Made by a program: the position numbers and the translations under genes. Source: JAUSIF01 sp036556265 (GTDB taxonomy: Bacteria; Pseudomonadota; Alphaproteobacteria; Rhizobiales; Xanthobacteraceae). Taken from it: a stretch of 64,000 bases of DNA. The stretch lies in assembly GCA_036556265.1 (NCBI GenBank), contig DATBJU010000091.1, positions 6,244 through 70,243 of the forward strand, in the 5' to 3' direction. This document shows positions 41,698-51,809 of the stretch, piece after piece; within the stretch, counting starts at the first letter, position 1, and every line of letters starts with the position of its first letter. The notes under the pieces were generated by a model, which had not been told where the DNA came from, made no database searches, and was given only the letters and a program-made list of their open reading frames with translations.

Positions 41698-41733
41698 CTG
41701 TTCAGCATGCCACGCCGATACGCGGTGGTCGAC

Positions 41734-41761
41734 TTGCGCGCCTGCCGCGTCCGCCTATAAG
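41734..41761 (+). promoter_or_regulatory. Possible promoter for argG
   Basis: TTGCGC, 16 nt, TATAAG, predicted start about 20 nt before the ATG. The -10 region matches alphaproteobacterial consensus (CTATAA); the -35 is partial. Confidence 0.4.
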
Positions 41762-41776
41762 TGCCCGGCATTTACT

Positions 41777-41787
41777 GGGAAATTCCC
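41777..41787. promoter_or_regulatory. Palindrome over the argG ribosome site
   Basis: GGGAAATTCCC, a perfect 11-bp inverted repeat ending 1 nt before the argG ATG and containing the only Shine-Dalgarno-like bases. It could be a DNA operator or occlude initiation; too short for a firm claim. Confidence 0.25.
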
Positions 41788-41788
41788 G

Positions 41789-43021
<1,233 letters not shown>

Positions 43022-43098
43022 CAGGATTTGTCACACCGGCTGGCGTCAGCACCCACGAGCACCTAGTTAAGGTCGGCGGCTTGAGCCGCGGGAGATGC

Positions 43099-44214
43099 AT
43101 GATGCCTTGGTCACTCACGATCGGACGGGTCGCCGGCACGGCGGTCCGCATACATGTCACCTTTCTGCTGTTTCTGATCTGGATCTGGGCGGCCTACTAC
43201 CGGCAAGGGGGCGTCGACGCGGCGTGGGAAGGCACGGCCTTCATCGTGCTCCTGTTTCTGTGCGTGCTGCTGCACGAGTTCGGTCACGTGTTCGCGGCCA
43301 GGCGCTACGGAGTGAACACGACGGACGTGACCCTCTGGCCGTTCGGCGGCGTCGCAAGCCTCGAGCGCATGCCCGACAAGCCAAGCGAGGAACTCGTGGT
43401 CGCCATTGCCGGCCCGGCCGTGAATGTCGTGATCGCAGCGATACTGCTCGCTTATCTTGGTGCAACGGTAACGCCCGAGCAGCTGATGCAGATCGACAAT
43501 CCCGCGATCTCGATGGCCGCCAAGCTCGCCGGCGCCAACATCTTCCTCGTGCTCTTCAACCTGATTCCCGCATTCCCGATGGACGGCGGCCGTGTGTTGC
43601 GGGCCTTGCTCGCCATCCGCCTCGGTCACGCAAGGGCGACAGAGCTCGCCGCAAGCATCGGCCAGGGTTTAGCCGTCGCTTTCGGCATCCTCGGCATCTT
43701 CACCAATCCCATGCTGATCGTGATCGCAGTGTTCGTATTCCTCGCCGCTTCGGGCGAGGCGAGCCATGCGCAACTCCGCGCCGCGACCCGTGGCGCCATC
43801 GTCGCTGACGCGATGATCACCAAGTTCCAGTCGCTTGGCACGCAAGCCACGGTCAACGAGGCTGTCGAAGCGCTAATCCGTACGACCCAGCGCGAGTTTC
43901 CCGTTGTGGACGGTGCTGGCCAGTTGCGCGGCGTGCTCACGCGCGACGCGATGATCAAGGCACTGAAGGAAGTTGGGCCCGACGCCCCGGTCCTTAGCGT
44001 GATGGAGGCCGACGTACCGACGATTTCGTCGCGCGCGAGCCTCGAAGCAGCCGTGCGGACATTGACGCAGGTTGGCAAACCCGTGGTCGGCGTAACCGAT
44101 TCGCACAACCGACTCGTCGGCATGCTGACACCCGAAAATCTCGGCGAGATGATGCTGATTCAGTCGGCGCGGCCCGCGACCGTACGCAATTGGCGCCGCC
44201 CGGCCGGCGCTTGA
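43099..44214 (+). CDS. Site-2 protease (M50) with tandem CBS domains
   Basis: 371-aa membrane zinc metalloprotease. HEFGH (about residues 59-63) in helix 2-3 gives two zinc ligands; NLIPAFPMDGGR supplies the third. C-terminal CBS pair from about residue 240 (IVADAMITKFQSLGTQATVNEAVEALI ... VLSVMEADVPTISSRASLEAAVRTL), which may sense adenine nucleotides. ATG 43099/43102 sits behind GGGAG; a TTG at 43081 is possible. Substrate unknown; families like this cleave membrane-embedded regulators. Confidence 0.92.
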   Translation: MMPWSLTIGRVAGTAVRIHVTFLLFLIWIWAAYYRQGGVDAAWEGTAFIVLLFLCVLLHEFGHVFAARRYGVNTTDVTLWPFGGVASLERMPDKPSEELVVAIAGPAVNVVIAAILLAYLGATVTPEQLMQIDNPAISMAAKLAGANIFLVLFNLIPAFPMDGGRVLRALLAIRLGHARATELAASIGQGLAVAFGILGIFTNPMLIVIAVFVFLAASGEASHAQLRAATRGAIVADAMITKFQSLGTQATVNEAVEALIRTTQREFPVVDGAGQLRGVLTRDAMIKALKEVGPDAPVLSVMEADVPTISSRASLEAAVRTLTQVGKPVVGVTDSHNRLVGMLTPENLGEMMLIQSARPATVRNWRRPAGA

Positions 44215-44301
44215 GCTATCGCGACGAAACCTGTAGACGGACGCCCAATCCATCATCTCTCGCTTCAAGTCCGGCCCTGGCCGGGTCGGAAACGATTAAC
44301 C

Positions 44302-46128
44302 ATGTCACTTCGCAACGTCGCCATTATCGCCCACGTCGACCACGGCAAGACAACGCTGGTGGACCGGCTCCTGCAACAGGCCGGCTCGTTCCGCGAGAAC
44401 CAACGCGTCGCCGAGCGGGCGCTCGATTCCAATGAGCTCGAACGCGAACGCGGCATCACGATTCTCGCGAAGGTCACATCTGTGCTGTGGCGCGACACCC
44501 GCATCAACATTGTCGACACGCCCGGCCACGCCGACTTTGGCGGCGAAGTGGAACGCATTCTCAACATGGTCGACGGCGCCCTTGTGCTCGTCGATGCTGC
44601 CGAGGGCCCGCTGCCGCAGACGAAGTTCGTTGTCGGGAAGGCGCTGAAGCGCGGGCTCAAGCCGATCGTCCTCATCAACAAGGTCGACCGCTCCGACGCG
44701 CGACCACACCAGGTCGTCAACGAAGTGTTCGATCTCTTCGCGGCGCTGGACGCGACCGAGGAGCAGCTCGACTTTCCGATCCTCTATGGATCGGCCAAGG
44801 AGGGTTGGATGGCGGCGAGCCCCGAAGGGCCAAAGAAGTCGATGCAGCCGCTATTCGACCTGATCGTGCGCCACGTTGCGCCGCCCGTGATCGAGCGGGG
44901 CGAGCTACGTCTCTTGGCAACGATTCTGGAAGCGAACCCCTATCTCGGTCGCATCCTCACCGGCCGCATCACGTCGGGTTCGCTCAAGCCGAATCAAAAC
45001 GTCAAGGTGCTCGCGCGCAACGGCAAAGTCGTCGAGAACGGCCGCATCACGAAGGTCCTCGCGTTCCGCGGTTTGGACCGCCAGCCAATCGACGAGGCGC
45101 AGGCCGGTGACATCGTCGCGATCGCGGGCCTCGAGCAGGCCAACGTATCGGACACCATCGCCGCCCCCGACGTCGAAACGCCGCTTCCCGCGCAGCCGAT
45201 CGATCCCCCGACCCTCGCTATGACCTTCCGTGTGAACGATTCGCCGCTAGCCGGCACCGAGGGCGACAAGGTCACTAGCCGCGTGATCCGTGACCGTCTG
45301 TTCCGAGAAGCCGAAGGAAACATCGCGCTTCGCATCAAGGAGAGCGGCGAGAAGGATGCATACGAAGTCGCCGGGCGCGGCGAACTGCAGCTCGCGATCC
45401 TGATCGAGACCATGCGGCGCGAGGGCTTCGAGCTTTCCATCTCGCGGCCGAAAGTAATTCTCTCGCGTGATGAGAAGTCCGGCGAGTTGATGGAGCCCAT
45501 CGAGGAGGTCGTGATCGACGTCGACGAGGAACATTCCGGCGTCGTCGTTCAGAAGCTTTCCGAACGCCGCGGTGACATGATGGAGATGCGTCCTTCCGGC
45601 GGCGGCAGGCTGCGTCTCGTATTCCACGTGCCGACGCGCGGGTTGCTCGGCTACCAGAGCGAGCTGCTTACCGACACGCGCGGTACCGCCGTGATGAACC
45701 GCCTGTTCCACGCCTACGCGCCGTTCAAGGGCGACATCCCTGGCCGCCGCACCGGCGTGCTCATTTCAACGGACAATGGTGAGGCGGTCGCCTATGCGCT
45801 CTGGAACCTCGAGGCGCGCGGCCCGATGATGATCGAGCCCGGCTGGAAGGTATATCGCGGCATGATCGTCGGCGAACACACGCGTGGCAACGATCTCGAG
45901 GTGAACGTGCTCAAGGGCAAGAAGCTCACGAACATACGCACGACCGCCAAGGACGAGGCAGTACGCCTCACGCCGCCTATCCGGATGACCTTGGAAAGGG
46001 CGCTCGCCTACATCGACGACGACGAGCTAGTCGAGGTGACACCGAAATCGATCCGACTGCGCAAGAAGATTCTCGACCCGAACGACCGCAAGAAAGACGA
46101 GCGCGCCCGCGAGGCTGCCGAGGTGTGA
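44302..46128 (+). CDS. typA: Translational GTPase TypA/BipA
   Basis: Ribosome-associated GTPase for 50S assembly and stress adaptation. 608 aa with G1 AHVDHGKTTLVD, G2 RGITI, G3 DTPGHADFGGE, G4 NKVDR, followed by EF-G-like domains and the TypA-specific C-terminus (RGLLGYQSELLTDTRGTAVMNRLF). No strong ribosome site. Stands alone between the protease and GNAT genes. Confidence 0.97.
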   Translation: MSLRNVAIIAHVDHGKTTLVDRLLQQAGSFRENQRVAERALDSNELERERGITILAKVTSVLWRDTRINIVDTPGHADFGGEVERILNMVDGALVLVDAAEGPLPQTKFVVGKALKRGLKPIVLINKVDRSDARPHQVVNEVFDLFAALDATEEQLDFPILYGSAKEGWMAASPEGPKKSMQPLFDLIVRHVAPPVIERGELRLLATILEANPYLGRILTGRITSGSLKPNQNVKVLARNGKVVENGRITKVLAFRGLDRQPIDEAQAGDIVAIAGLEQANVSDTIAAPDVETPLPAQPIDPPTLAMTFRVNDSPLAGTEGDKVTSRVIRDRLFREAEGNIALRIKESGEKDAYEVAGRGELQLAILIETMRREGFELSISRPKVILSRDEKSGELMEPIEEVVIDVDEEHSGVVVQKLSERRGDMMEMRPSGGGRLRLVFHVPTRGLLGYQSELLTDTRGTAVMNRLFHAYAPFKGDIPGRRTGVLISTDNGEAVAYALWNLEARGPMMIEPGWKVYRGMIVGEHTRGNDLEVNVLKGKKLTNIRTTAKDEAVRLTPPIRMTLERALAYIDDDELVEVTPKSIRLRKKILDPNDRKKDERAREAAEV

Positions 46129-46213
46129 CCGGAAGGTCGCACTTTCCCGCCGGATTAACTGTCGGTTAACGAAACCCTTGAAGGGCCAGGGCCCATTTGC
46201 TTCGATCGAGGCC

Positions 46214-46723
46214 ATGGAAACGGTCCTGATCGAGATCCGCCGTGCCCGCCCGGACGATGCCGTGGCGCTCGCCGAGGCCCATGACGAGGCTTGGCGGACG
46301 GCGTATTTAGGCCTGATCCCGGGACCGGAGCTCGAGAAACTGGTGCAACGTCGCGGCCCGTCCTGGTGGGACGCCGCGATCCGTCGCGGTTCGCGCATCG
46401 CGCTGCTGATGTTCGGCGACACGATCGCGGGCTACGCGAACTTCGGCCGCAACCGCGCAAAGAGCCTGCCCTACGGCGGCGAAGTCTACGAACTCTACCT
46501 CCGCCCCGAGTACCAGGGCCTCGGCTTCGGCCGGAAGCTCTTCTCCATGGCCAAACGCGACCTCGCGCAGGCCGGTCATACTGGGCTCGTCGTCTGGGCG
46601 CTTTCTGACAACGAGCCGGCTGTGAGCTTCTATCGTGCGCTCGGTGGCCGCGCCGTAGCCCGCTCGACGGAACGCTTCGGCACGAAGGTCCTCGACAAAG
46701 TCGCCTTCGCCTGGACGCGCTGA
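46214..46723 (+). CDS. GNAT-family N-acetyltransferase
   Basis: 169 aa. Acetyl-CoA binding motif A is VYELYLRPEYQGLGFGRKLF, with the Q-x-x-G-x-G signature; motif B-like VWALSDNEPAVSFYRALGG. Similar to RimI-type or small-molecule acetyltransferases; acceptor unknown. ATG 46214 begins METVLIEIRRARPDD; an upstream TTG at 46178 is less likely. Ends 4 nt from the convergent folD stop. Confidence 0.88.
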   Translation: METVLIEIRRARPDDAVALAEAHDEAWRTAYLGLIPGPELEKLVQRRGPSWWDAAIRRGSRIALLMFGDTIAGYANFGRNRAKSLPYGGEVYELYLRPEYQGLGFGRKLFSMAKRDLAQAGHTGLVVWALSDNEPAVSFYRALGGRAVARSTERFGTKVLDKVAFAWTR

Positions 46724-46727
46724 CTAT

Positions 46728-47612
46728 CTAGATTGCCGGCGGCTCGATGCCCGCGCGTGCGCACGCGGCACGCAACGTATTCACGAGCAGGCACGCGATT
46801 GTCATCGGGCCGACGCCGCCGGGTGACGGTGTGATCGCCCCGGCAATCGTCACGGCCTCGTTGAACGCCACATCGCCCACGAGTCGCCCTTTGCCGTCCG
46901 GCGTCGGAACGCGATTGGTGCCGACATCGATCACCGTCGCGCCCGGCTTGATCCAGTCGCCGCGCACAAACTCCGGCTTTCCAATCGCAACGCACAAGAG
47001 ATCGGCGCGCCGGCACACGGCCGGTAGATCCTTCGTGCGCGAATGTGCGATCGTCACTGTCGCATTCTCGGCGAGCAGCAACTGCGCCAGCGGCTTGCCG
47101 ACGATGTTGGAGCGCCCGAGCACCACCGCCTCAAGCCCGGCGAGCGAGACGCGTGCTTTCTTCGCGAGCATCACGCACCCGACCGGAGTGCAGGGCACGA
47201 GCCCCGGTAATCCGGTGGCAAGCCGGCCGGCGTTTATCGGATGAAACCCATCGACGTCCTTTGCCGGATCGAGCGCGTAGAGAATTCGCGCTGAGTCGAT
47301 CTGCGCGGGTAGCGGCAGTTGCACAAGAATACCGTCAACCGCAGTGTCGGCATTGAGTTGGTTCACAAGTGCAAGCAGTTCCGATTCGGATGCCTCGGTC
47401 GTCAGCTTGTGCTCGAATGATTTCATTCCCGCATCAACCGTCGCGCGCGACTTGCTGCGCACGTATACTTGGCTTGCCGGATTTTCGCCTACAAGTACGA
47501 CGGCAAGTCCCGGGGTCCGGCCGAGCTTCGTCGTGACGCGCTTCGCCTCCTCGGCAACCTTGCCGCGCACTTCGGCTGCCAGCGCCTTGCCGTCGATAAT
47601 TTTCGCCGTCAT
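46728..47612 (-). CDS. folD: Methylene-THF dehydrogenase/methenyl-THF cyclohydrolase
   Basis: Bifunctional one-carbon enzyme making 10-formyl-THF and NADPH. 294 aa. YVRSKSRATVDAGM holds the catalytic Lys region, VQLPLPAQID, dinucleotide motif VVLGRSNIVGKPLAQLL, and SPGGVGPMTIACLL. Overlaps the DUF167 gene by 4 nt, closing the yggT-DUF167-folD operon. Confidence 0.97.
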   Translation of the reverse strand: MTAKIIDGKALAAEVRGKVAEEAKRVTTKLGRTPGLAVVLVGENPASQVYVRSKSRATVDAGMKSFEHKLTTEASESELLALVNQLNADTAVDGILVQLPLPAQIDSARILYALDPAKDVDGFHPINAGRLATGLPGLVPCTPVGCVMLAKKARVSLAGLEAVVLGRSNIVGKPLAQLLLAENATVTIAHSRTKDLPAVCRRADLLCVAIGKPEFVRGDWIKPGATVIDVGTNRVPTPDGKGRLVGDVAFNEAVTIAGAITPSPGGVGPMTIACLLVNTLRAACARAGIEPPAI

Positions 47613-47950
47613 TTCCGTTTTGTCTCTCTTCCCGCGATGGCATGCTCAAGCGCGGCCGCCAACCTGGCCGGATCGCCGGATATGCGAAAAGTCTTGAGCC
47701 GTCCTGCGGCACCCTGAAGCAGCTCAACTGAAGACGGTGGGACGCCGGCAGCGCCGGCAAGGACGCGAGCGACCGCGCGGTTAGCCTCCCCTTCCGCCGG
47801 CGCCGCACGCACTCGGATTTTCAGGGCGTGTCCGTTGCCGAGCTGAGCAACCCCATCAATGGCATCGCGCCCACCCTTCGGCGTTGCGCGCACACTTACG
47901 GCCAAGCCGTCAGCCAGCCTGCGCCACGGCGGCTCGAATGCGGCGCGCAC
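47609..47950 (-). CDS. DUF167/YggU family protein
   Basis: 113 aa, YggU fold: GLAVSVRATPKGGRDAIDGV, LKIRVRAAPAEGEANRAVARVLAGAAGVPPSSVELLQGAAGRLKTFRI. The GTG start at 47948-47950 directly abuts the yggT stop. Conserved with yggT in most Proteobacteria; function not established. Confidence 0.93.
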   Translation of the reverse strand: MRAAFEPPWRRLADGLAVSVRATPKGGRDAIDGVAQLGNGHALKIRVRAAPAEGEANRAVARVLAGAAGVPPSSVELLQGAAGRLKTFRISGDPARLAAALEHAIAGRETKRK

Positions 47951-48229
47951 TCAGTAGAACGCCCAAAAAAGGAAGCGTTCGATGAAGAGAAGGATGATGA
48001 TCAGGATCACCGGCGATATGTCGAGCCCACCGAGATTCGGCAACACATTGCGGATCGGCCGGAGCGCAGGTTCGGTCAGGCGATAGAGCGCCTCGCCGAT
48101 CGCGCGCACCACGTTGTTGTGGGGGTTCACCACGTTGAACGCGACGAGCCACGAAAGTACCGCGGACGCGATGATGATCCAGATGTAGAGCGTAATGAGG
48201 GTGGTGATGAGCCAGAGAAATGGGTTCAT
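47951..48229 (-). CDS. yggT: YggT family membrane protein
   Basis: 92-aa membrane protein with two helices (PFLWLITTLITLYIWIIIASAVLSWL and SPVILIIILLFIERFLFWAFY) around NPHNNVVRAIGEALYRLTEPALRPIRNVLPNLGGLDISP, the family signature. GGGAGC ribosome site. YggT proteins relate to YlmG, linked to division-ring and thylakoid organisation. Confidence 0.94.
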   Translation of the reverse strand: MNPFLWLITTLITLYIWIIIASAVLSWLVAFNVVNPHNNVVRAIGEALYRLTEPALRPIRNVLPNLGGLDISPVILIIILLFIERFLFWAFY

Positions 48230-48307
48230 TCGCTGCTCCCGCGGCAGGTCCGCTGCGCGATGAATAGCCGTGCACGGCGCGCGGGGGAAGTGCGCGAGGC
48301 CGCGTTC

Positions 48308-48337
48308 TTGACACTGCGACAAGCCGCAGCCTACATG
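48308..48337 (+). promoter_or_regulatory. Promoter of tRNA-Ala
   Basis: Consensus -35 TTGACA (48308-48313), 17 nt, CTACAT (or 18 nt, TACATG). The predicted start falls about 4-6 nt before the tRNA 5' end, which is typical of a directly promoted tRNA gene. Confidence 0.65.
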
Positions 48338-48347
48338 ACCGCAGACC

Positions 48348-48423
<76 letters not shown>

Positions 48424-48573
48424 GTCCCCTTCTTATCCACCCAGAAGGCAACGCGCCCTCCGCCATCTTCGGCGTGACAGCTTCTGTCCTGAAACGCGAA
48501 CGGGAGACAGCCAGAGGGGTCGCTCCCGGCCATCTCCCGTCGATAGTCCGCCGACTACGCATGACCTGATGCC

Positions 48574-48598
48574 GGCTTGCTCAGGCCCTGAGCAAGCC
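48574..48598. repeat. Near-perfect 25-bp palindrome
   Basis: GGCTTGCTCAGG-C-CCTGAGCAAGCC: 12-bp arms with one central base. Lies in the 269-bp spacer between tRNA-Ala and the amidotransferase gene, about 95 nt past that gene's stop. No T-run on either side, so it may be a cruciform or protein-binding site rather than a terminator. Nothing else was seen in this spacer. Confidence 0.6.
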
Positions 48599-48692
48599 CG
48601 CTGCCAATGACGTACGCGCGCGAACCCGCGAAAAGTCCCGTCCTTTCGCAGCTTCCGTCCATTAACGGGAATTTACCTGCGCAGCTGGCGTC

Positions 48693-49436
48693 TCATTCTG
48701 CGACGGCCTTTGCATTCTGCGACGCCTCGATAGTCGCGCGCGAAGGCCGTTCCATCAGACCGGTCCAGAGGTCGAGAAAAGCATCGAGCCACCTGCGCGT
48801 CTTCAAGTCATGCAACGCGCGTCCCTCGAAGTGCTCGTGTCGCGGCCGCGCCCCGGGCAACGCAAGCCGCTCATGACCGCGCGTGGTCCATCGGCACATC
48901 ATGTGGTGCGTGAGTTCCGGATGGAACTGCACACCGAACGCAGAACGACCGTACCGAATCGCCTGATTGGCGAACGTATCGCTCTCGGCGAGACGCACGG
49001 ACCCATGCGGCAATCCAAAGCCTTCCCGGTGCCACTGATAGATGTGATCTGGCCAATAGAGAAGCTTTGCTCCTTCCGGTGTTGCCCGCAGGGGATAGTA
49101 GCCGACCTCCACGAGGCCCTCGGGATGAAAATCGACTTTCGCCCCCAGCTTGCGCGCGAGTATCTGTGCACCGAGACAGATGCCAAAGAACGGCTTCTCC
49201 TCCCGCAGCGGCACCTCGCTCCACTCGATCTCGCGGCGAACGTACTCGTCGGAGTCGTTGGCGCTCATTGGCCCGCCGAACACGATGACTCCGTCGTGCT
49301 CGTGCATCGTCTCCGGCAGTGGATCGCCGAAGCGCGGCCGACGCGGATCGAGCCGGAACCCGCGGTCGATCAGCCGGTGCGCAATGCGACCGGGGGTCGA
49401 ATGTTCTTGGTGAAGGATCAGCAGAATCGTCTTCAT
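48693..49436 (-). CDS. Class I glutamine amidotransferase-like protein
   Basis: 247-aa stand-alone GATase1. Nucleophile Cys87 in FFGICLGAQILA, then VQFHPEL with His and Glu of the triad; DGVIVFGGPMSAND is the oxyanion strand. Similar to GMP-synthase-like YfeJ/gamma-glutamyl-transfer proteins; the acceptor is unknown. ATG 49434-49436 chosen as the start of MKTILLILHQE; ribosome site weak. Confidence 0.9.
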   Translation of the reverse strand: MKTILLILHQEHSTPGRIAHRLIDRGFRLDPRRPRFGDPLPETMHEHDGVIVFGGPMSANDSDEYVRREIEWSEVPLREEKPFFGICLGAQILARKLGAKVDFHPEGLVEVGYYPLRATPEGAKLLYWPDHIYQWHREGFGLPHGSVRLAESDTFANQAIRYGRSAFGVQFHPELTHHMMCRWTTRGHERLALPGARPRHEHFEGRALHDLKTRRWLDAFLDLWTGLMERPSRATIEASQNAKAVAE

Positions 49437-49530
49437 CGGGCGGGCTTCAAGCCAGCAGTTCGGAAGCGGTCGCATGGAATGCGGCATGATTCAAGACGCA
49501 TCCTGCGGCCACCAATATCATTTTGCCCCT

Positions 49531-49998
49531 TCAATTTTCCTCGTCCGTCTCTCTCCGCACCTCACGCCGGATCGTCACGCGTTCGCGCGACGGCACATGC
49601 ATCAGCTCGGCGGCCCGCCAGACAACGTTGTCCTCGAACTCGCTCAACGCGCCGTCCGAATACGCGACCTCAAACATCATCTTGACCACGCGCCGCCGCG
49701 CCTCGTCACTGCACGCGCGGTTGAGCACGCTCGTGAACTGGTACAGATCGACCGCCTCGAAGTCCGCTTTGACTGCGGATTCAACGAGCCGGTCGGCCTC
49801 TCCGAGCCCAAGGTCGAAACGCTCAGCGAGCACAGCGCGGAGTTTGTCGCGTTCGCTTTCGTTGAATTCGCTGTCGGTGGTGGCGACGTGGACAAGGAGC
49901 GCGGCTGCGGCGAGCCGAAAGTCGGACTCGTCGAACGTCTCCGGATCGCGCGTGCCGCCGGTGATCTCCGAGATGAATTCGCCGATCGATCGCAGCAT
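49531..49998 (-). CDS. TerB-like tellurite-resistance family protein
   Basis: 155 aa, all-helical with acidic metal-binding pattern: RLAAAALLVHVATTDSEFNESERDKLRAVL and MMFEVAYSDGALSEFEDNVVWRAAELM, the two halves of the TerB fold. No other ter genes nearby, so a role in tellurite resistance is not implied. ATG 49996-49998; a TTG two codons upstream is possible. Divergent from the dehydrogenase. Confidence 0.88.
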   Translation of the reverse strand: MLRSIGEFISEITGGTRDPETFDESDFRLAAAALLVHVATTDSEFNESERDKLRAVLAERFDLGLGEADRLVESAVKADFEAVDLYQFTSVLNRACSDEARRRVVKMMFEVAYSDGALSEFEDNVVWRAAELMHVPSRERVTIRREVRRETDEEN

Positions 49999-50136
49999 CG
50001 CCAAGTGTCCGCTCGGCCCAATCTACCGTCCGGATATACCTACCGGGACACGCTACCGCCACTCCACTACCCATGTGGCTGCTGTCGCGCCCCGAACCCG
50101 CTATAAACCGGCCCCTGATGCTGTCGGAGGTGGGAA

Positions 50137-51099
50137 ATGCTGCGCTGTGTGGCGCTGGACGACTACCAGAGCGTGACTCGCAAATTCGGCGACTGGAAAG
50201 GGCTCGCGGACAAAGTCGAGCTTGAGGTCTTCACCGATCACATCGAGGACCCCGGCGCGGTCGCTGCCGCCCTCGCCGATGCGGACATCGTGATCGCCAT
50301 GCGCGAGCGCACACCGTTCGACCGCCCCCTCTTCGAGCGCCTCCCGAAGCTGAAACTCCTCGTCACCACTGGAATGAGGAATGCTGCGATCGACATAAGG
50401 GCCGCAACCGACCACGGTGTAACCGTCTGTGGCACGGGCCTGTCGCCGAGCCCGACGGCCGAATTGACCTGGGGCCTCGTTCACGCCCTTTTGCGTCACG
50501 TTCCGTCCGAATACGAAAATCTTCGACGCGGCGGAAGGTGGCAGCTCACCGTTGGCCGCGAACTCGCGGGCAAGCGCCTCGGGGTAATCGGCCTTGGCCG
50601 GCTCGGCTCGCGCGTTGCGCGCGTCGGCCTCGCGTTCGAAATGAAGGTCTCGGCCTGGAGCAAGAACCTGACATCCGCGCGTTGCGCTGAGCTCGGCGTC
50701 GAGCAGGCGGGCTCACTCGACGACCTGCTGCGCAACGCCGACATTGTCACGATCCATCTCGTGCTGAGCGCTCGTACGCGAGGTCTGCTCGGCACGCGTG
50801 AGCTCGGCTTGATGAAACCGACGTCCCTCCTGGTCAACACCTCACGCGGACCGATCGTCGACGAAGGAGCGCTGATCGAAGCGTTACGGAGCAAAACGAT
50901 CGCCGGCGCCGGACTCGACGTTTTCGACCAAGAGCCGCTTCCCATCGGCCACCCCTTCCGCAGCCTCGACAACGTCGTCGCAACTCCACACCTTGGCTAC
51001 GTCACAGAAGAGACGTATCGCATTTGCTATGGCGAAGCGGTCGAAGACATTGCCGCCTGGCTCGCGGGCAGGCCGGTACGCGTAATCGCTCCAGCCTAA
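50137..51099 (+). CDS. D-2-hydroxyacid dehydrogenase family protein
   Basis: 320 aa. NAD-binding GVIGLGRLGSRVARVG, catalytic Arg in NTSRGPIVDEGALIEAL, Glu in LDVFDQEPLP and His in TPHLGYVT. Related to phosphoglycerate and hydroxypyruvate dehydrogenases; substrate not determinable. GGAGGTGGGAA before the ATG. The stop interlocks with livF (CTAA, 51096-51099). Confidence 0.93.
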   Translation: MLRCVALDDYQSVTRKFGDWKGLADKVELEVFTDHIEDPGAVAAALADADIVIAMRERTPFDRPLFERLPKLKLLVTTGMRNAAIDIRAATDHGVTVCGTGLSPSPTAELTWGLVHALLRHVPSEYENLRRGGRWQLTVGRELAGKRLGVIGLGRLGSRVARVGLAFEMKVSAWSKNLTSARCAELGVEQAGSLDDLLRNADIVTIHLVLSARTRGLLGTRELGLMKPTSLLVNTSRGPIVDEGALIEALRSKTIAGAGLDVFDQEPLPIGHPFRSLDNVVATPHLGYVTEETYRICYGEAVEDIAAWLAGRPVRVIAPA

Positions 51100-51809
51100 C
51101 GCCGCTTCTCGGCGACACCGAGCAAACGCGCCTGCGTCGCCTCATCGGCTTTCAGCGACGCGCTCGCGGCGCAATAGACGATTTGCCCGCGGTCGAGAAT
51201 CACCGCCTGCTGCGTGATAGAAAGCGCGAGCTCTGCTTTCTGCTCGACAAGCAGCATCGTAAGTCTCGACTCCTTCTGCACACGTTCAAGCGCTTCGACC
51301 AGCGCTTCGACCACTACCGGTGCGAGGCCTTCGAGCGGCTCATCGAGCAGAAGCACCTTCGGCGCTCCGACCAGAGCGCGTCCGATTGCGAGCATCTGCT
51401 GTTCACCGCCCGACAGGCGGTTGCCGGTGTTCTTCCGCCGCGCTTTCAAAGCCGGAAACAGATCGAACACTGCATCGATCGTCCAGCCTCCCGGATGCAG
51501 CGATACCGCCATGTTCTCCTCGACGGTCAGCGAGGGAAATATCTCCCGCTCTTGTGGCACGTAGCCGAGGCCCAACTCATTGCGCTGATGCGTCGGCTGC
51601 AGTTCGATCGCCTGATCACCGAGGCGGATGGCGCCGCTGTGCAGCGTCGTCAGACCCATGAGTGTCGCAAGCAAGGTGGTCTTGCCGACCCCGTTCCGTC
51701 CGAGTACGGCGAGCGTGCCGCCCGCGGGCACCGCAATCGATACGCCATCGAGCACGACGGTCGGCCCATAACCCGCGCGCAAATCCCTTATATCGAGCGC
51801 GAGACTCAT
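51096..51809 (-). CDS. livF: Branched-chain amino acid ABC transporter ATPase LivF
   Basis: 237 aa. Walker A GRNGVGKTT, signature LSGGEQQMLAIGRAL, Walker B LLLDEPLEGLAP, H-loop region LLVEQKAELAL, all of LivF type. Overlaps livG by 4 nt. Last gene of livKHMGF. The substrate may be a branched-chain amino acid or another small carboxylate, since Liv-type systems are diverse in rhizobia. Confidence 0.94.
   Translation of the reverse strand: MSLALDIRDLRAGYGPTVVLDGVSIAVPAGGTLAVLGRNGVGKTTLLATLMGLTTLHSGAIRLGDQAIELQPTHQRNELGLGYVPQEREIFPSLTVEENMAVSLHPGGWTIDAVFDLFPALKARRKNTGNRLSGGEQQMLAIGRALVGAPKVLLLDEPLEGLAPVVVEALVEALERVQKESRLTMLLVEQKAELALSITQQAVILDRGQIVYCAASASLKADEATQARLLGVAEKRR

Noticed and set aside
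43081..43101. TTG start at 43081 for the site-2 protease
   Set aside because: The ATGs at 43099/43102 follow a GGGAG site and begin directly at the conserved N-terminus.
48433..48441. TTATCCACC, a near DnaA box
   Set aside because: A single 8-of-9 match without clustering, AT-rich unwinding region or dnaA/parAB neighbours; not an origin.
49531..49998. Tellurite-resistance determinant
   Set aside because: Only a lone TerB-fold protein is present; terA/C/D/E/Z genes are absent, so the resistance label would be misleading.
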